Shown: piece after piece, positions 20,365-31,898 of the stretch
Numbering within the stretch: position 1 is the stretch's first letter
Layout of the letters: each line of letters starts with the position of its first letter
Source of the DNA: Candidatus Vallotiella hemipterorum
Lineage (GTDB): Bacteria; Pseudomonadota; Gammaproteobacteria; Burkholderiales; Burkholderiaceae
Length of the DNA: 64,000 bases
Direction of reading: 5' to 3'
Assembly (NCBI RefSeq): GCF_910593725.1
Contig: NZ_OU343031.1
Span: 372,001-436,000 of the forward strand
Translations under genes and position numbers: made by a program
Notes under the pieces: generated by a model
Databases searched by the model: none
Told to the model about the DNA's origin: nothing
The model's input: the letters and a program-made list of their open reading frames with translations, nothing else

Positions 20365-21392
20365 CGCCTAGCAAAATGCTATATCTGTAGTAAATATTTT
20401 ATTTAATTGAGCGGCATTTTCTTGGATTTTATGTAAAGAACCAGTGCAGTATAAAGACTAGTTAAATATCGTATTACACAACTAATAAATCCCACATTAT
20501 GCACAATTTTCCACAGCGGACGTATCGAGTTTTACTGGGTATATTGTCACGGATTTGATGCGGCCATATTACTACTGCATTCCCTCAACCATGCCCGCAT
20601 AATCTAGAAATTAGATTTCTAGTAGTTAAGATACTTCATGCTAAGTAAGCCACTAACTACCAGTATGAGAACAGATTCAAGCCTTACTTAGTCATGTTAA
20701 GATACGATCTGCTAAACGTTATTATGGCTACTTAGGCAGTATATCGTCGGACAGACAACAGGGTTAATAACAGATAAAGTATACGCCCCAAATACTTTAT
20801 ACTGTTTTTATTAATTATCTACTAGAGCGCCATGCTTAGTAGAAGGTATATAGCATAATAGACGACCTAATATGCTGGTAAAATTACACATAGAATCACT
20901 AAACTAGTACATAAGCGCGAATAGTGCGAGGCAAATATAGAGCAGTAGCTCGCATATCGTCATAAGGTTTTTTAAAGTTAATACGTCAGACGTAATATAA
21001 GTAGCCCCCTGAACAAACAGGGTAATCTGTAACGCACTGGGTACACAATACCCAGTAAGTCATCACAACAACTTACTTTGCCGCGCAAGTGTTTTAACCA
21101 TTATATTTTTCGACGATCGCGTCTGCTGCAAGCCGTCTAAGTATTTAGGGGCACTATACGCTCTATTCTTATAATACGAAGACCTACAGACCAAAGCTTT
21201 CTAGATCTAGCGTTTCTATGCCAAGACTATGAATTTCAATATTTGCGTAGTTCTCCTGTATTAGTAAAAGAAGTTTTCGATCGGTGTGACCATAAATAAT
21301 ATGGTGGATTTCTAATGATGGTAGGCAACTTGCCAGAAGAAAAGCTGACGCCGATACTTAGGCTTGAACGTCCGTCTCCGGAATACAGACTG
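20365..21392. other. Gene-poor spacer between tcdA and glnS
   Basis: No supported gene in about 1 kb. Two DnaA-box-like 9-mers lie almost back to back at 20497-20505 (ttatgcaca) and 20507-20515 (ttttccaca). A short perfect hairpin is at 21036-21056 (actgggta / tacccagt), just after a smaller one (ccctg / caggg). Otherwise it looks decayed. Confidence 0.6.
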
Positions 21393-23177
21393 TTACTCGG
21401 ATGTACTCCAACTGTTGCGCAAGCTAACAATTCGGTTGAACACTGGTTTTCCAGGTACTGAGTTGACGCGGTCTGCAATGAAGTAACCATGCCGCTCAAA
21501 CTGAGCTCGCTCTTCGGGTAGGAAGTGCTGTGCGCCAGGCTCCAGGTAGGCAGTTACCACGCGCTTAGCATTGGGGTTGATCGCTTTGAGGAAATCTCGA
21601 CCATTGGCATCCGGATGTGGCTCTTTAAACAGCCTATCGTATAGGCGAACTTCAGCGCAGTAGGCGTGAGCGGCGCTAACCCAGTGAATATTGCCCTTAA
21701 CCTTATAATGGTTAGAACCCTGGGTGCCAGATTTGCTATCTGAGAAATAGTTGCAATGTACTGCAATAATATTGCTATTAATATCCTTATCAACACCCGT
21801 GCATTCGACAACGAAGCCGTAGCGAAGCCGCACGCGATTACCTGGAAACAGTCTAAAATAGCCTTTAGGGGGGGTTTCGTTGAAATCCGTGCGCTCGATC
21901 CATAGCTCTCGAGAAAATGGAAAAGTTCGCGTGCCGCGCTCTATATGATGCGGATGCACGGGCGCGCTGCATATTTCTTTGCTATCCTTTGGATAGTTAT
22001 CTATGATAAGTTTAAGCGGATCGAGTACTGCGATCGCTCGTGGAGGTTTCTCGTCTAGATCTTCGCGCAACGCCGCTTCAAGTAATCCGAAATCGACCCA
22101 TGAACTAACTTTAGTTAACCCAGTACGTTCGCACATCAGCCGGATGCTCTCTGGCGTAAAACCCCGGCGACGCAATCCAACGATTGTTGGCATGCGCGGA
22201 TCATCCCATCCGTCTACGTATTTTCCCTCAACCAGTTGTAACAGCTTGCGTTTGCTCGTAATTACATACGTTAGATTAAGTCTTGAGAACTCAATTTGCT
22301 GCGGCATGGGATGAGTCAAAGCACCAGCATTAATTAGCTCAGAGAGAAACCAATTATACAGTGGCCGATGATCCTCGAACTCAAGCGTGCACAGCGAGTG
22401 CGTAATATTCTCTAGCGCATCGGAGATACAATGTGTATAGTCGTACATCGGATAAATACACCATGCATCACCAGTACGATAGTGATGAGCGAAGCGAATG
22501 CGGTAAATAACCGGGTCTCGCATGTTAATGTTCGGTGAAGCCATATCGATCTTCGCTCGCAATACATGTGAGCCCTCAGGAAATTTTCCTGACTTCATCT
22601 GGCGGAACAGTTGCAAGTTTTCCTCCGGAGTACGGTCACGATAAGGTGATGGTGTACCTGATACGATCAGTGTGCCGCGAGTCATGCGGATCTGTTCTGC
22701 ATTTTGACTGTCCACATAAACCTTTCCGTGCTGGATCAGCAGTTCAGCGAAAGTGTATAACTGATCATAGTAATCGCTAGCAAAGTATAGGTGTTCACGA
22801 TCCTCTTTTTTCCAATCAAAGCCCAGCCATCGGACTGAGTCAATGATTGAGTTGACATACTCCATATCTTCTTTTTCTGGATTAGTATCGTCAAAACGCA
22901 AGTGACAAACACCACCGTAGTCGCGTGCGATGCCGAAATTCGCGCAGATGCTTTTAGCATGTCCAATATGTAGGTAGCCATTCGGCTCAGGCGGGAAGCG
23001 CATCTCAACCCGTTGATTCCACTTACCGGACTGTTTATCATTATCAATAATATTTCGGATAAAATTCGATGTGCTAGCAACCGATTTGGTTGATACCTTT
23101 ATTAGTGCACTAGAGTGGACAGCAGGCTTATGATCGGATTTAGGGCTTAATTTTAAGTCGTTGCGTTTAATATTCAT
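21393..23177 (-). CDS. glnS: Glutaminyl-tRNA synthetase
   Basis: Class I synthetase charging tRNA-Gln. The 594-aa product from the ATG at 23175-23177 (MNIKRNDLKLS) has the HIGH motif as PNGYLHIGHAKS, the KMSKS counterpart as VITSKRKLL, and the two C-terminal beta-barrel anticodon-binding domains. The frame extends eight codons upstream to a GTG, with no support. The first 40 residues are a poorly conserved basic extension before NFIRNIIDNDKQSG, where family similarity begins. Confidence 0.96.
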   Translation of the reverse strand: MNIKRNDLKLSPKSDHKPAVHSSALIKVSTKSVASTSNFIRNIIDNDKQSGKWNQRVEMRFPPEPNGYLHIGHAKSICANFGIARDYGGVCHLRFDDTNPEKEDMEYVNSIIDSVRWLGFDWKKEDREHLYFASDYYDQLYTFAELLIQHGKVYVDSQNAEQIRMTRGTLIVSGTPSPYRDRTPEENLQLFRQMKSGKFPEGSHVLRAKIDMASPNINMRDPVIYRIRFAHHYRTGDAWCIYPMYDYTHCISDALENITHSLCTLEFEDHRPLYNWFLSELINAGALTHPMPQQIEFSRLNLTYVITSKRKLLQLVEGKYVDGWDDPRMPTIVGLRRRGFTPESIRLMCERTGLTKVSSWVDFGLLEAALREDLDEKPPRAIAVLDPLKLIIDNYPKDSKEICSAPVHPHHIERGTRTFPFSRELWIERTDFNETPPKGYFRLFPGNRVRLRYGFVVECTGVDKDINSNIIAVHCNYFSDSKSGTQGSNHYKVKGNIHWVSAAHAYCAEVRLYDRLFKEPHPDANGRDFLKAINPNAKRVVTAYLEPGAQHFLPEERAQFERHGYFIADRVNSVPGKPVFNRIVSLRNSWSTSE

Positions 23178-24306
23178 AGTGTGTATAAAAGCTAGGCCCA
23201 CTTAGGCTAAGCTATGTTTGTAATACAACATTTTATGCGATGTAATAGTTCAGTAAATATAATGAGGCGAGATTATAGTAGTGCTGCTATAGCTATAAGG
23301 AATTTATTGTTTATATTTCGGTTAAAATTCACAGAGTTTCTGTATGCATACGCCAAATAAATCATAAAAAGAAAAAATAGACGCTAAAAGCGTCGATATC
23401 TAAGTAGTCCCTCTATCGCTCGTTTTAGTATCATCTCCTCTGAGGCGTTATTGCTTTTTAAAAAACATATAGTAATTGGCGCGCTAGCTAGAATCGGATC
23501 GTGTGCTCAGCAGCGTATAATAAGCTCAGCTGTGTGGCGCGGCTAGCTACTGCAATAGGCACGTGTCACTAATCTATACTCCCGATGAGTGATAAAAACT
23601 ATTTTATTTACTCTTTATATAAATTAGGCAATATATAACTGCTGAACAAAACAAAAAATTAGGTCGAGCATTTTCTTATCTGTTTTTAGCTATGAAAGAC
23701 TTATGTAACTTTAAAAGTTCAGCTTATTCGGCTTATAAGTAATTAAAGTACCATAGCATGGTAATGCCCGCTCTATGAAGCATAGAATACCGGAAATCGA
23801 GCTCAGATCCTGTTTTGTCATACGATGGGCCTGGCTTTATGCCAAATAAGTTATTTAAAACTTTATTGGTATCCTAGACGAGGATTAGCAGCCTGTATAT
23901 CTTTGGCGGGTTAGCTTCTTAACATCTCAGTTTTTTCCGAACTGCACAGCAAGCTAATGCATAACTTTGTGTGATTAAGCAATGTCTTGGGTCAAGCTAT
24001 CTTAACCTTAGTAAGTCGCGGTTAATTGACTTTAGTAAGTCGTGGTTAAGCCTATGCTTTTGGCTGAAGATACATTGTGTAGTTTTTTAAGCAGCATATT
24101 TATGCAGGTGGTAAGCTCAAGAAAATTAGGACTGCTATAAACAAAATATATCTCCCAATAATTCTATGATAATAACGTTACAGAAATTATATGGTAATAA
24201 GACATATATGCGCATCTCGTATAATCAAACTTTTAAACAAAATATATCCGTATCCGGATTCACTCGATATGCTGCTTATCAGCAATAGGCTACTCGGAGC
24301 ACGCTT
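23178..24306. other. Gene-poor spacer between glnS and alaS
   Basis: About 1.1 kb with no supported gene between two divergent synthetase genes. A tandem pair of near-identical 18-mers, ttagtaagtcg[c/t]ggttaa, lies at 24008-24025 and 24032-24049 (24-bp period). Promoters for both genes must be here but were not located with confidence. Confidence 0.6.
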
Positions 24307-26931
24307 ATGAAAGCCGCTGAAATTCGTGAGAAGTTTTTAAAGTTCTTCGAATCAAAGGGTCATACAATCGTTCGCTCCTCGAGTCTAGTACCTTCCAACG
24401 ATCCAACGCTTTTATTCACAAATTCTGGCATGGTGCAGTTTAAGGATGTATTTTTAAGCACCGAAACTAGGCCATACTCGAGGGCTGTAACTTCACAGCC
24501 TAGCCTACGAGCTGGCGGTAAGCATAATGACCTGGAGAACGTTGGCTATACCACCCGGCACCATACATTCTTCGAGATGCTTGGAAACTTCTCGTTTGGC
24601 GACTACTTTAAGCGAGATGCGATTCACTATGCGTGGGAGTTGCTCACGCGCGTCTATAAGTTGCTGCCAGAGAGACTAACCGTGACCGTGTACTACGAGG
24701 ATGATGAGGCATACCATATCTGGAGCCACGAAATCGGCCTGCCACTTGATCGAATTATTCGAATTGGTGACAATAAAGGTTCGCGCTATGCCTCAGACAA
24801 TTTCTGGCAAATGGCCGATACCGGTCCCTGTGGCCCGTGTTCTGAGATCTTTTATGATCACGGACCACAACTATATGGTGGGCCACCCGGATCAACCGAC
24901 GAGAGTGGTGACCGCTTTATCGAGATCTGGAACCTAGTATTTACGCAATTTAACCGTGATGTGAAAGGTAATCTTGAGCCGCTGATCCAGCAGTGTGTCG
25001 ATACCGGCATGGGCCTGGAAAGGCTTGCTGCAGCGTTGCAGCATGTGCATAGCAACTACGAGATTGATTTGTTCCAACAGCTGATTGCCGCAGCAGCTCG
25101 GGCAACCGGCATATCGGATCTTCAGCATAACTCGCTAAAAGTGATTGCGGACCATATTCGTGCATGTAGTTTTATGATTGTTGATGGCGTAGTACCAGGT
25201 AATGATGGGCGAGACTACGTGTTACGTCGCATTGTGCGCCGCGCAATCCGACATGGCTATAAGCTTGGTTGTAAGCGCCCATTCTTCTATAAACTAGTCG
25301 AAGATCTTATCCATGAGATGGGGAATGCTTATCCTGAATTAAAAACGGCACGACGGCGTATAACCGATGTGCTACATCAGGAAGAGGAACGTTTCTCTAA
25401 GACGATTGAGCAGGGAATGTTGATCCTAGAGGCCATGTTATCTGAGCTTGAGGTGCGTGGAGTGAAGATCTTCGATGGTGAACTTGCATTCAAGTTGCAC
25501 GATACATATGGATTTCCGCTAGATCTGACGGCGGATGTTTGTCGTGAGCGAGGCATTAATATTGACGAGGTAGTGTTTAGTGAGTCGATGAAGCGCCAGC
25601 GCGAGAAAGCTCGTACAACTTCTAAGTTCCAGGTAGCTCAAGAGCTTGATTATAGAGGTGTCAAGACTATATTTCACGGCTATGATCAGCACATATGTAA
25701 CGATGCTAGTGTCGTCGCGCTATATATTAATGATACAGTGGCGTCACTGCTTCAAGCAGGACATAAGGGCATTGTTGTGCTTGACCGGACGCCTTTTTAT
25801 GCAGAGGCGGGCGGCCAAGTTGGAGATCAGGGGGCGCTTATTAATTCGACAACGCGTTTTACTGTATCTGATACATTTACAGTCCGGGCTAACGTAGTTG
25901 GTCACCAAGGCATCCTTGAGAAAGGCGAACTAAAGGTCGGCGATGTTATCAGTGCGTGTATCGATGTGGAGCGACGTGTTCGTACCACGCGCAATCATTC
26001 AGCGACACACCTGATGCATAAAGCGCTGCGCGAGGTATTGGGCCTACACGTTCAGCAAAAGGGTTCACTAGTCAGTCCAGAGAAAACTCGTTTTGATTTC
26101 TTACATAATAAGCCTCTTAGTGATGCCGAGATTCATAGTATCGAGGTATTGGTTAATGCCGAGGTATTGGCTAATACCCCGAGTATTGCTCAAGTAATGT
26201 CATTTGATAACGCTGTTAATCTAGGTGCGACAGCGTTGTTCGGTGAAAAGTATGTTGACGAGGTTCGTGTGATCGACCTAGGTTTCTCGCGGGAGTTATG
26301 TGGTGGTACACATGTGCAGCGTACCGGTGATATCGGTTTGTTTAAGATCGTGTTTGAGGGCAGCGTAGCGGCAAACATCCGTCGCATTGAGGCTATTACG
26401 GGCGATAGTGCAGTGCACTATGTGCATAGCCTAGAAGCGATACTTTCAGGAGCTGCTAGGGTATTAAAAGTTCAACCAATAGAGCTTACTCCGCGCGTTA
26501 TGCAGATCTGGGATCAACTTAGAGTACTAAAAAAGGAACTAGTACAGATTCAATTAAAACTCGCAACGAGCTCGAGAAATGAGTTACTGAGCAAAACAGT
26601 CGACGTATCAGGCGTGCATGTATTGGCAGCTGAGGTTGAGAGTACTAATATAAAGATGCTGCGCGAGATAGTTGATAGGCTAAAAGATACACTTAGTCAT
26701 TCGGTGATCGTACTGGCGACTGTCTCTAGCGGTAAGATCAGCCTGATTGCTAGTGTAACAACCAGTGTAAGTAAAAATATTCATGCCAGTGAATTAGTCA
26801 ACTTTGTTGCAAGACAAGTAGATGGCAAAGGAGGGGGGGGTGCGTACATAGCACAAGCGGGTGGTACTAATATGTCAAAGCTTCCGGAGGCACTTCTTAG
26901 CGTTAAGGAATGGGTCCAAGCACAGCTATAA
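24307..26931 (+). CDS. alaS: Alanyl-tRNA synthetase
   Basis: Class II synthetase charging tRNA-Ala, with an editing domain for mischarged Ser and Gly. The 874-aa product is full length: N-terminal catalytic core ([20 protein letters not shown], motif 2 [18 protein letters not shown]), editing domain with NHSATHLMH and the zinc-site CGGTH, and the C-terminal DHHA1-like region ([16 protein letters not shown]). The glycine run of this last motif is encoded by eight consecutive G at 26833-26840. ATG at 24307, with GGAG at 24295-24298. Confidence 0.98.
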   Translation: MKAAEIREKFLKFFESKGHTIVRSSSLVPSNDPTLLFTNSGMVQFKDVFLSTETRPYSRAVTSQPSLRAGGKHNDLENVGYTTRHHTFFEMLGNFSFGDYFKRDAIHYAWELLTRVYKLLPERLTVTVYYEDDEAYHIWSHEIGLPLDRIIRIGDNKGSRYASDNFWQMADTGPCGPCSEIFYDHGPQLYGGPPGSTDESGDRFIEIWNLVFTQFNRDVKGNLEPLIQQCVDTGMGLERLAAALQHVHSNYEIDLFQQLIAAAARATGISDLQHNSLKVIADHIRACSFMIVDGVVPGNDGRDYVLRRIVRRAIRHGYKLGCKRPFFYKLVEDLIHEMGNAYPELKTARRRITDVLHQEEERFSKTIEQGMLILEAMLSELEVRGVKIFDGELAFKLHDTYGFPLDLTADVCRERGINIDEVVFSESMKRQREKARTTSKFQVAQELDYRGVKTIFHGYDQHICNDASVVALYINDTVASLLQAGHKGIVVLDRTPFYAEAGGQVGDQGALINSTTRFTVSDTFTVRANVVGHQGILEKGELKVGDVISACIDVERRVRTTRNHSATHLMHKALREVLGLHVQQKGSLVSPEKTRFDFLHNKPLSDAEIHSIEVLVNAEVLANTPSIAQVMSFDNAVNLGATALFGEKYVDEVRVIDLGFSRELCGGTHVQRTGDIGLFKIVFEGSVAANIRRIEAITGDSAVHYVHSLEAILSGAARVLKVQPIELTPRVMQIWDQLRVLKKELVQIQLKLATSSRNELLSKTVDVSGVHVLAAEVESTNIKMLREIVDRLKDTLSHSVIVLATVSSGKISLIASVTTSVSKNIHASELVNFVARQVDGKGGGGAYIAQAGGTNMSKLPEALLSVKEWVQAQL

Positions 26932-27617
26932 ACGCGTTACAAAGATATAAGGAAGGCGCCAGCCAGGCTAGCCTAGAAGAAGCATGACGCTCAATGTTAG
27001 ATGCGCATAGCACCACAGCTATATTCGTTCTAAGGGGGGGTCAAGATGAGATATGAAATTATGTGCAAAATATCAACGTTTTTTCCCAGTAATACTTTAT
27101 GTTGAGAACACTTATTGGTAAACATAATGTATGTCTTATCGGACGACGTAATGTTAATCAATCGATACGTAGTTAAATGTGCCCTAACATTACTGGAGTA
27201 AGTTTAGTGTCTTGTCAGATAAATAACTGTATATACCATCTTGACTTACCTGTCATAAAAAAACTATAGATACAATGTTCTTGTTGCCAATATAGGGTCC
27301 TCGTGACGACTATTACGGATACATTGTTGGAGCGCGCGCTACACTTAGGTTATAAAGTGCTGAGTCTCCATTGTTAGAGGTAGACCAGCAATAATTTTAC
27401 AGAGTATTACTCGCTATTAGTAAGTGCAACGAGTTTAATTTGATGTCGGGAATTATTCTGAAATTGAGCTGAGGTAGCTCTGCTCAATGCATGTCGATAA
27501 GATGTGTAATAAAAACTCTACCAAATTGATGCGCTGACGATATGAACTTTCAGTGCCGTTTTTGCTATATTAATAGGTATGCAAATAAAACCTTATTATG
27601 TTTAAGGTCAAAATAAT
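26932..27617. other. Gene-poor spacer between alaS and the TusA-family gene
   Basis: No supported gene in 686 bp. A run of seven G lies at 27034-27040. No remnant of a known gene was recognised. Confidence 0.6.
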
Positions 27618-27857
27618 ATGAATTCGATGGAAATCTATAAGGAAGTTGATACACGTGGTCTAACCTGCCCGTTGCCAATCTTGCGTGCGAAAAAAGCTTT
27701 AGCAGATATGCAAAGTGGTCAGGTTCTAAAAGTACTAGCGACGGATCCTAGTTCGCATCAGGATTTCGCCGCATTTACGAAGCAGACTGGTAATGAATTA
27801 ATTGCAGTTACTGCTTGTATAAATAAAACGTTTGTATTCCTGATACGCCGGCGTTGA
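27618..27857 (+). CDS. TusA-family sulfurtransferase
   Basis: The 79-aa product has the TusA/SirA signature: EVDTRGLTCPLPILRAKKAL, with the sulfur-carrying Cys in the CPxP motif at about residue 17, then LKVLATDPSSHQDFAAF. TusA passes persulfide sulfur for tRNA 2-thiouridine synthesis in E. coli; which pathway this paralogue serves is not shown. The start could be ATG 27618 or the second ATG four codons later (MEIYKEVDTRG), which is nearer the usual family N-terminus. It faces galU, with a shared terminator-like hairpin between them. Confidence 0.9.
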   Translation: MNSMEIYKEVDTRGLTCPLPILRAKKALADMQSGQVLKVLATDPSSHQDFAAFTKQTGNELIAVTACINKTFVFLIRRR

Positions 27858-27859
27858 GT

Positions 27860-27905
27860 AAAGGCGCCGTAGCTTACCACCTTGTACTTACGGCACCTTT
27901 TTGTG
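27860..27905. terminator. Bidirectional terminator between the TusA-family gene and galU
   Basis: aaaggcgccgta (27860-27871) pairs with tacggcaccttt (27889-27900) with a single mismatch; T residues follow on the plus strand and the A-rich start serves the minus strand. Its position between two convergent stops supports a shared intrinsic terminator. Confidence 0.75.
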
Positions 27906-27914
27906 TCGCCAGTC

Positions 27915-28796
27915 TTAGCCTTCGAGCACTGGAGAGCGAGTATGAAGGTATTCTGAAAACTCGTTGCAAACCTCTGGATGCTGTAACGCAAACTCGACGG
28001 TTGCCTTTAGATAGCCAAGCTTGCTGCCGCAGTCAAATCGCGTTCCGTGATACTTATATGCAAGCACCTGCTCGTCTCCGAGCAGAGACTGAATTGCATC
28101 AGTCAATTGTAGTTCACTGCCCGCACCTGGATTCAATGCACGCAAGTGACTGAAGATACGCGGTTTGAATACGTAGCGTCCGACCACGCCAAAATTGGAT
28201 AGCGCTACCTGTGGGGCTGGCTTTTCAACGATTCCTGACATCTTAATGATGTTATCTTCCCATTCTTTGCCATCGATAATACCGTACGACTTTGTTTCCT
28301 CATGCGGAACTTCTTCTATTCCAATCACTGAGCTATGATAGTGATCAAATACCTCAATCATTTGCTGCATCACCGGCGGCCGACCATACAAGAGATCATC
28401 AGCGAGGATAACTGCGAATGGGTTATCACCGAGGAGCTTTTCCGCACATAATACCGCATGTCCAAGTCCGAGGGCTTCAGGCTGTCTAACGTAGCAACAG
28501 TTAATATGGCTTGGTTTAATTCCTCGTACTAACTCGAGCAATTTATTCTTACCACGAGCTTCAAGTTCTGATTCTATCTCATACGACTTATCGAAGTGAT
28601 CTTCGATCGCGCGCTTACTACGGCCTGTCACGAAAATCATCTCGGTTATCCCTGCGGCAATCGCTTCCTCAACTGCATACTGAATCAGCGGTTTATCGAC
28701 CACTGGAAGCATTTCTTTCGGGCTTGCTTTGGTGGCTGGGAGGAACCGCGTGCCAAGGCCCGCCACTGGAAAAACAGCCTTAGTAACTTCAAGCAT
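27915..28796 (-). CDS. galU: UTP-glucose-1-phosphate uridylyltransferase
   Basis: Makes UDP-glucose for surface polysaccharides and lipopolysaccharide core. The 293-aa nucleotidyltransferase starts [28 protein letters not shown] (signature loop with catalytic Arg and Lys), followed by [13 protein letters not shown] and [15 protein letters not shown]. Length and motifs are normal. ATG at 28794-28796. It lies downstream of valS on the same strand after 107 bp. Confidence 0.96.
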   Translation of the reverse strand: MLEVTKAVFPVAGLGTRFLPATKASPKEMLPVVDKPLIQYAVEEAIAAGITEMIFVTGRSKRAIEDHFDKSYEIESELEARGKNKLLELVRGIKPSHINCCYVRQPEALGLGHAVLCAEKLLGDNPFAVILADDLLYGRPPVMQQMIEVFDHYHSSVIGIEEVPHEETKSYGIIDGKEWEDNIIKMSGIVEKPAPQVALSNFGVVGRYVFKPRIFSHLRALNPGAGSELQLTDAIQSLLGDEQVLAYKYHGTRFDCGSKLGYLKATVEFALQHPEVCNEFSEYLHTRSPVLEG

Positions 28797-28903
28797 CTTT
28801 AATTACCCCGTTTGTTTCCGGTTATACTAGGTTAGCCCGATATTAGGAAAATAGACAGCCCGTCAGAATCATTTTTACACTATAACCTACATATACTTAT
28901 ACT

Positions 28904-31765
28904 TTATGATGAAAGTCTCCTAAGCTGGTCCGTCAAGGACGTTAGAATAGACTTAAAATTCATCAATCTTTTCTGCTCTTGGTTTACAATAGCGGCCGGC
29001 GCGCGGTCTATAAAATACTTATTTTGTAGCTTCGCATTGCATTTAGTAAGTTCGCCTAGAATTCGGCTAATTTCATGAGTCAGTCGCTTGCGTTCGGTAG
29101 TAATATCAATCTCGACCTTCAGTACTAGCTTGATTGTGCCGACCATAACAACAGGAGAACCATGCGACTGTTGATTAAGCGCAGTTTCGTCTGCGAGTAT
29201 CTGGACCTCCGATAACCGCGCAAGAGCCTTCAGATAAGGCGCGAATTCCATCAAGTTTATCGCATTAGCGCTTGCTATTAGCCGAACTCGAGTTGCTGGT
29301 TCTAGGTTTATCTGGCTACGTAGATTGCGGCATGCATCAACTATTGCCTTTAGTTCGGACATCCATTCTTCCGCCTGCCTATCGATCTTCCTAGGCGTGC
29401 TACACGGATAAGGTTGCATCATTATAGAGGCATCTCCAGATGCAATGCCAGCCGGATATTGACCTGCTAATGGCGCAACTTTTTGCCACAACGATTCAGT
29501 AATAAACGGTATTAACGGGTGCGCAAGCCGTAGAATTATTTCGAGCACCGTAAGCAGAGTGCGTCGAGTACTACACTGCTGCGCTGGTGTACCAATCTGT
29601 AATTGGACCTTGGCTAACTCAATATACCAGTCGCAGTACTCTTCCCAGACAAACTTGTAGAGCGCACTTGCAATGTTATCAAATCGGTAATCAGAAAAAC
29701 CTTTCTCAACGTTTGACGCAACCCTTTGTAACAGCGACATGAGCCATCGATCAGCCAGCGAGAAGTGGAGCATGCCGTGCAACCCACAGTCGCCTTGATG
29801 TGAAGCGATACTACAATTATGTCCCTCGCACTTTATCAGCACAAAGCGTGTGGCGTTCCATAATTTGTTGCAAAAGTTGCGATAGCCCTCGCAACGTGCC
29901 AGATCAAAGTTTACATTACGCCCAAGTGTAGCCATCGAGGCCATTGTAAAACGGAGTGCGTCAGTGCCGTAGGCAGGAATCCCGTTTGGAAACGCTTTAC
30001 GTGTCTTTTGCTCGATTAATACTGCCCGCCCTGGATTCATCAACCCGGTTACGCGCTTAGTGATAAGTTTTTCCAGGTCAATACCATCAATAATATCAAT
30101 TGGATCGATTGTATTGCCGCGGCTTTTAGACATTTTCTGGCCTTCAGAGTCGCGCACTAGGCCGTGTACATACACAGTGCGAAACGGCACTTTATCGGTG
30201 AAATGTGTAGTCATCATCACCATTCTAGCAACCCAGAAGAAAATAATATCGAAGCCTGTGACTAATACCGCTGACGGTAGGAAGCGCTTGAGTTCTGGTG
30301 TTAATTCTGGCCATCCAAGCGAGGAGAACGGCACAAGTGCAGATGAGAACCACGTGTCAAGAACATCCGAGTCGCGTTTAAGATTGCCGTTATAAGCCTG
30401 TAAGCGGGCCTGTGCAAGCGCCTCAGATTCATTATGCGCGACGAATACTTGGCCATCATCTGCATACCAAGCAGGAATTTGATGCCCCCACCAAAGTTGG
30501 CGTGAGATGCACCAATCTTGGATATTCTCCAGCCACTGGTAGTATGTAGTAGTCCAGTTTTCTGGTACGAACTTGATGTGGCCTTGCCTTACTACGTCAA
30601 GAGAGGTTTGCGTAATTGACTGACCTGGATAAAATGTATCTTTAGGCGCTGGCCGGCTCATTGCAACAAACCATTGATCAGTCAGCATGGGTTCAATAAT
30701 CGATTGTGTGCGATCGCCACGCGGTATAACCAGCCGGTGCGGCTGAATGGATTCAAGCATGCCGAGCGAGTCGAGATCTGCGACGATGCGCTTACGCGCG
30801 TCGAATCGGTCAAGCCCTCGATAAGGGGCCGGCGCGTTATTATTAATCTTTGCATCAGGTGTAAGCACAATAATCTGCGCTAATCCATGGCGTTTTCCAA
30901 CCTCATAGTCGTTAAAATCGTGCGCTGGTGTAACCTTAACCACGCCCGTTCCAAACTCGCGTTCTACATAATTATCGGTGATTACCGGTATCTTACGTCC
31001 TACTAGCGGTAGTATGAGGGTCTTACCGATTAGCGCTGTATAACGTTCATCTTGTGGATGAACCATCACCGCAACGTCTCCCAGCATCGTTTCGGGTCGT
31101 GTGGTTGCTATGGTTAAGCAGCCTGAGCCGTCAGCGAGCGGGTAGCGGATACGCCAGATATTACCATCCTCCTCTGCGCTGACTACCTCTAAATCTGATA
31201 CCGCAGTCCTCAGCTTTGGATCCCAATTTACAAGCCGTTTTCCTCGATAGATTAGTCCTTGCTGGTAGAGGCGCACAAACACATCAATAACAGCCCGGGA
31301 CATGCCTTCATCCATCGTAAAATATTCTCGTGACCAGTCAGTCGATGCACCAAGTCGCCGAATCTGTTGGGTGATTATAGAGCTCGATTCCTGTCTCCAT
31401 TGCTGGACGTACTCAATAAAGCGCTCTTGTCCTAATGCTTGCCGCGATTTTTTTTGTGCATCGAGTTGTCGTTCCACGACGATTTGTGTAGCAATGCCGG
31501 CATGATCCATACCGGGCACCCATAACGTATTATCGCCCCGCATTCGATGGTAGCGAGCTAATACATCTATAATAGTCTGGTTAAATGCATGACCCATATG
31601 CAGCGTGCCGGTCACGTTCGGTGGTGGAAGATGAATTGCGAAATCAGGGCGCTGTGGGTCTAAAGTTGTCCTTGAGTAGCCGCGTTTTTCCCATTCTGGG
31701 CCCCAATATGCCTCAATCGTTGACGGCTCAAAATTTTTTGCAAGCGTTGTATCGCTGTTGCTCAT
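28904..31765 (-). CDS. valS: Valyl-tRNA synthetase
   Basis: Class I synthetase charging tRNA-Val. The 953-aa product from ATG 31763-31765 ([19 protein letters not shown]) has the HIGH motif as [15 protein letters not shown], the editing (CP1) domain, KMSKS in [14 protein letters not shown] and a C-terminal coiled coil (from about residue 890). An in-frame extension of 28 codons upstream was not chosen because the family begins at the MSNSDT region. Divergent from uvrD with 133 bp between starts. Confidence 0.97.
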   Translation of the reverse strand: MSNSDTTLAKNFEPSTIEAYWGPEWEKRGYSRTTLDPQRPDFAIHLPPPNVTGTLHMGHAFNQTIIDVLARYHRMRGDNTLWVPGMDHAGIATQIVVERQLDAQKKSRQALGQERFIEYVQQWRQESSSIITQQIRRLGASTDWSREYFTMDEGMSRAVIDVFVRLYQQGLIYRGKRLVNWDPKLRTAVSDLEVVSAEEDGNIWRIRYPLADGSGCLTIATTRPETMLGDVAVMVHPQDERYTALIGKTLILPLVGRKIPVITDNYVEREFGTGVVKVTPAHDFNDYEVGKRHGLAQIIVLTPDAKINNNAPAPYRGLDRFDARKRIVADLDSLGMLESIQPHRLVIPRGDRTQSIIEPMLTDQWFVAMSRPAPKDTFYPGQSITQTSLDVVRQGHIKFVPENWTTTYYQWLENIQDWCISRQLWWGHQIPAWYADDGQVFVAHNESEALAQARLQAYNGNLKRDSDVLDTWFSSALVPFSSLGWPELTPELKRFLPSAVLVTGFDIIFFWVARMVMMTTHFTDKVPFRTVYVHGLVRDSEGQKMSKSRGNTIDPIDIIDGIDLEKLITKRVTGLMNPGRAVLIEQKTRKAFPNGIPAYGTDALRFTMASMATLGRNVNFDLARCEGYRNFCNKLWNATRFVLIKCEGHNCSIASHQGDCGLHGMLHFSLADRWLMSLLQRVASNVEKGFSDYRFDNIASALYKFVWEEYCDWYIELAKVQLQIGTPAQQCSTRRTLLTVLEIILRLAHPLIPFITESLWQKVAPLAGQYPAGIASGDASIMMQPYPCSTPRKIDRQAEEWMSELKAIVDACRNLRSQINLEPATRVRLIASANAINLMEFAPYLKALARLSEVQILADETALNQQSHGSPVVMVGTIKLVLKVEIDITTERKRLTHEISRILGELTKCNAKLQNKYFIDRAPAAIVNQEQKRLMNFKSILTSLTDQLRRLSS

Positions 31766-31898
31766 TGTTAAAATCTGCCTGAAAGGCGGTGGAAATGCAG
31801 TGGAATTAATTATAATAGGGACTGTAATATGCCAACCATAGCGTATCAAGCTAGACTATACCGATATAATGACAGGCTTGTTGTGACTAAGATCGCTC

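Noticed and set aside
24008-24049. Two 18-bp direct repeats as an operator or attachment site
   Set aside because: Only two copies with a 24-bp period and no linked regulator or integrase; more likely a small tandem duplication.
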